A stretch of 30,983 nucleotides of DNA, taken from positions 1 to 30,983 of the IMG/VR virus record IMGVR_UViG_3300040788_000030. One strand, 5' to 3'. The first letter of the stretch is position 1. Every line of letters begins with the position of its first letter. The notes below the pieces were generated by a model that saw nothing but the letters and a program-made list of their open reading frames with translations, was not told where the DNA came from and searched no databases. The stretch comes from a virus. The position numbers and the translations under genes are program-made. Below, piece after piece: positions 28,812-30,983 of the stretch.

Positions 28812-29935
28812 AGCGCATAGACTTCCTCACCAGCCCCTCGGGGTTCCGAGTCCACGCGGACAAGGTCTTCCACTACATGCAGCAGACCTACCAGGAGGGC
28901 ATGAAGGCCTTGGCAAACCTTGCAGGACCCAACTGCATCGTATCGGGCTGTATCGTGTCTGGACAGGCGGTAGGACCCGGCTGGCTGCACCTCAACGGGG
29001 AGCTGGTGCGCTTCGTCGGTGGCTCGCTGGCCACCTCTACACGCATCCAGATCACGGAGACCGCCATTTCGGCCGAGAACGCCAATGGGCAGCCGGTGGA
29101 CCGCTACTTCGACCGGACGGCTACATTGGCTGTCTCCGGAACGACCGAATTCACCAACCTTCGCCGGGCGGGGGACCTGCTGTCGCTGCAGCAGCGGGCG
29201 GCCAGCCTGGTCAATTTTGAGCCGGCCGTAATCGTGTCGGGCTGCACGGTGTCCGGCGTGACCGGCAACACCTCGGGCTCGCTCCGGATATCCGCCGGCA
29301 CCTACGTGCTCGGGGGAGCCTTCTACGATGCCCCAGCCTACGCTGGAACCTACCCGGTCTACTACTCGGCAGCTGGCTACTCCACGCAGGATCCGGGTGG
29401 CGTCCGGGTGGCCTTCGATCCGCACACCTCCCAGCGAGCGGCGGACGTCATCAGTCGGGCTACCTCGAAGGTGGGGGAGCTGAAGGACATTGCGGTCCTC
29501 TCCGATCGCTTCGACCAGGTCACCGGCCTCGGCCGCTGGGAGTGGAAGGGTTGGGGGCTCTGCGACGGCCAGGCCGGCCGGCTGAATCTCGCCGGGCGGG
29601 TGCGGGTTGGACGCTCGAAGGCGGCGGGCGATTATAACCGAGTGGGCGACACCGGAGGCGTGGAGGAGGTCGCGATCAGTATCGACCAGATGCCGCGGCA
29701 CAATCACACCCGCAGTAAGACCGATCCCCTGGGCCCGGGTGAATTCGGCCTGATACGGAAAAGCAAGCAGGGGGATAACCTGACGAACAGCGGCACAGAT
29801 AGTGGCCTTTCCGGCACCTCCCCGGATGTGGAGACCGAACCCATCGGCATCCCGCGAGAGGGCGGGGGGAAGCCCCACGAAAACCGTATGCCCTACCTGG
29901 TAGTGCTCACCGTTCAACGCATCGCAAATGGCTAG
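28808..29935 (+). CDS. Tail fibre protein with collar-type C-terminus
   Basis: A 375-residue fibre. The N-terminal part carries duplicated strands (IVSGCIVSG, VIVSGCTVSG), probably a beta-helical or prism repeat. The C-terminus from about residue 245 (WGLCDGQAGRLNLAGRVRVG, DTGGVEEVAISIDQMPRHNH and HENRMPYLVVLTVQRI) is the tail-collar/Mdp-like domain of receptor-binding fibres. The PRHNH and ENRMPYL motifs are the family hallmarks. It probably contacts host surface structures. Overlaps the next gene by eight bases. Confidence 0.87.
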   Translation: MKRIDFLTSPSGFRVHADKVFHYMQQTYQEGMKALANLAGPNCIVSGCIVSGQAVGPGWLHLNGELVRFVGGSLATSTRIQITETAISAENANGQPVDRYFDRTATLAVSGTTEFTNLRRAGDLLSLQQRAASLVNFEPAVIVSGCTVSGVTGNTSGSLRISAGTYVLGGAFYDAPAYAGTYPVYYSAAGYSTQDPGGVRVAFDPHTSQRAADVISRATSKVGELKDIAVLSDRFDQVTGLGRWEWKGWGLCDGQAGRLNLAGRVRVGRSKAAGDYNRVGDTGGVEEVAISIDQMPRHNHTRSKTDPLGPGEFGLIRKSKQGDNLTNSGTDSGLSGTSPDVETEPIGIPREGGGKPHENRMPYLVVLTVQRIANG

Positions 29936-30623
29936 CCGCGCAACCCTTCTTTCCTTCTTCGAGACGGGTGACATGCCCACCCAGGCCCAGTTCGCTGAAC
30001 TGATCAACTCCCTGCGCTTACTGGACGAAGCGCTGGCCACTACGGATATAGCCGGACTTACCGCGCTCATCGAGCAGGTGGTCGATGCCCGCATCGGTGG
30101 GGTGAATCAGCGTCAGTTCCAGGTACTGGAGGACCCAGGTACGGGCTCGAAGGTGATCACCGTCGATGGCCAGCCAATCGGAGAGATCGGTCAGGCCAGC
30201 GAGCAGGGTCCTGGGCTCATCAATCAGCAGTTCTATACTAAGCTGCGTGACATCAACGCAGCGGCCGAACCTAACCGCAGCACCGCCGAGATCGCCGAAG
30301 ACCTGCGGAATTTCGATCAGCTACGGATTCCGTCCCGGGCTATTGAGGGGCTTCCCGATCCAACGCCAGTTGCCCTATCGGTCAGCCAGGCGCGCACCTA
30401 CGAGGTGCCGGCCGACACGGTGGTGAAGACCTTCTACATCACCCCCACGGGCAATGGGATCGTACGGATTGGGATTACTCCGGGCGGTGGAGAGCTTGTC
30501 GACTACGAGGGGACTGCCCAAGTGCCCTTCTCGGTGGACTATCGGGGTCTATTCCAAAACAACACGACCCTGTACCTCACTGGGTCATTCGATGTGAAAT
30601 TCAAGATTGAAAGTTATGCTTAG
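29928..30623 (+). CDS. Tail fibre-associated protein
   Basis: A 231-residue protein. The start RATLLSFFETGDMPTQAQFA followed by ELINS is the conserved N-terminal block of Bacteroidota phage fibre proteins, probably the attachment end. A helical section follows, then NQRQFQVLEDPGTG, and the C-terminal domain (residues 150-231, VALSVSQARTYEVPADT and YITPTGNGIVRIGI) is strand-rich. It likely forms part of the fibre complex with its upstream neighbour. The next gene starts eight bases before its end. Confidence 0.72.
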   Translation: MASRATLLSFFETGDMPTQAQFAELINSLRLLDEALATTDIAGLTALIEQVVDARIGGVNQRQFQVLEDPGTGSKVITVDGQPIGEIGQASEQGPGLINQQFYTKLRDINAAAEPNRSTAEIAEDLRNFDQLRIPSRAIEGLPDPTPVALSVSQARTYEVPADTVVKTFYITPTGNGIVRIGITPGGGELVDYEGTAQVPFSVDYRGLFQNNTTLYLTGSFDVKFKIESYA

Positions 30624-30983
30624 GACCATCGTCACTATCGTTTATCTCTGCATCAGCGCGATCGCATTCGCGCAAACGGAGCCTGTACGCCCCAAGCGCA
30701 TTCTACGCACCGACGAAGTGAATCTGGGAAGCACGAAGCTTACTGGGGTGGCTCGAAGTGCAGCCGAGGTGCAGGAGGGCAATGCCAACATAGCTGTTTC
30801 AGCTACCGCATTGAAGGAGATGTTGGCCGGAACCGGAAGCTATTCCCTCGACGAAGCGCAGGCCTATGCAGATAGTCTCTTCCAGACGATCGACGGGCTA
30901 TCCACGGAGGCAGCAGCAGCCTACACGGATAGTCTTTTTGCCACGATACAGCGAGGGGATACGCTGAGCCAGGCCCAGCTGGA
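30616..30983 (+). CDS. Secreted protein with coiled repeats, 3' end cut by window
   Basis: An open frame from ATG 30616 to the last base. It has a signal peptide (residues 1-16, TIVTIVYLCISAIAFA, cut before QTEP), then QEGNANIAVSATALKEMLAG and two related segments, YADSLFQTIDGLSTE and YTDSLFATIQRG, suggesting coiled repeats. Fibre-type repeats combined with an export signal are unusual for a virion protein: it may be an exported or surface-located fibre, or an attached accessory. No stop is in the window. Confidence 0.66.
   Translation, partial: MLRTIVTIVYLCISAIAFAQTEPVRPKRILRTDEVNLGSTKLTGVARSAAEVQEGNANIAVSATALKEMLAGTGSYSLDEAQAYADSLFQTIDGLSTEAAAAYTDSLFATIQRGDTLSQAQL

Noticed and set aside
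28808-29935. Diversity-generating retroelement target in the fibre gene
   Set aside because: The C-terminal collar domain is of a kind sometimes targeted, but there is no reverse transcriptase, accessory gene or template repeat in the window.
28802-30094. 430-codon minus-strand frame opposite the fibre genes
   Set aside because: It spans two overlapping plus-strand genes with clear fibre motifs and shows no domain; a shadow.
1-30983. CRISPR array, insertion sequences and phage attachment ends
   Set aside because: No array of direct repeats, no other transposase or inverted terminal repeats, and neither phage end is within the window.

Overview
The window is the greater part of a Mu-like transposable phage (prophage), cut at both ends: it opens inside the transposase gene and closes inside a secreted tail-fibre-region protein. 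The host is probably a GC-rich member of the Bacteroidota. The grounds are that starts lack a Shine-Dalgarno sequence and sit behind A/T-rich leaders, that one promoter matches the Bacteroidota pattern (TTG near -33, TAnnTTTG near -7), and that several hypothetical proteins look like Bacteroidota phage families. No flanking host DNA, phage end, repressor or ner gene is visible; these would lie to the left of base 1.

Layout. (1) 1-4786, plus strand: early operon with MuA-type DDE transposase, MuB-type ATPase, Gam, a GemA/gp16-like protein, two small proteins and a lipoprotein with unimolecular-spanin architecture, followed by a structured non-coding stretch and a terminator. (2) 4988-7520, plus strand: accessory block of small tightly overlapping genes (a DnaA-domain-IV-like DNA-binding protein, a DUF2786 protein, a small membrane protein), closed by a terminator. 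(3) 7571-8362, minus strand: a lone Dam-type adenine methyltransferase. (4) 8479-9938, plus strand: a membrane protein and two small genes behind a clear promoter that has a 14-bp dyad in its spacer. (5) 10049-17634, minus strand: small and large terminase, DUF1320 protein, portal, F-like head protein, G-like morphogenesis protein, tail-completion candidate, amidase, a membrane coiled-coil protein, a cupin and a small unknown. (6) 17795 to the right edge, plus strand: protease/scaffold, major capsid, sheath, tube, frameshifted tail chaperones, tape measure, baseplate, tail fibres.

Together the genes make a contractile-tailed particle. Transposase and MuB would integrate and replicate the DNA, Gam protects ends, terminase and portal package DNA, and sheath, tube and baseplate form the tail. 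The amidase, with the membrane protein and spanin candidate, would lyse the cell. The late genes are split into two divergent operons, unlike phage Mu, whose late genes run in one direction.

The most striking non-gene signals are a compact RNA-like element upstream of the sheath gene (a 15-bp UUCG hairpin followed by a tRNA-like fold with D-arm and T-arm but no anticodon arm), a second T-arm-containing structure at the end of the early operon, and a textbook -1 frameshift signal (A AAA AAG plus a stem 5 nt downstream) joining the two tail-chaperone frames. All identifications are from reading the sequence; no database search was run.
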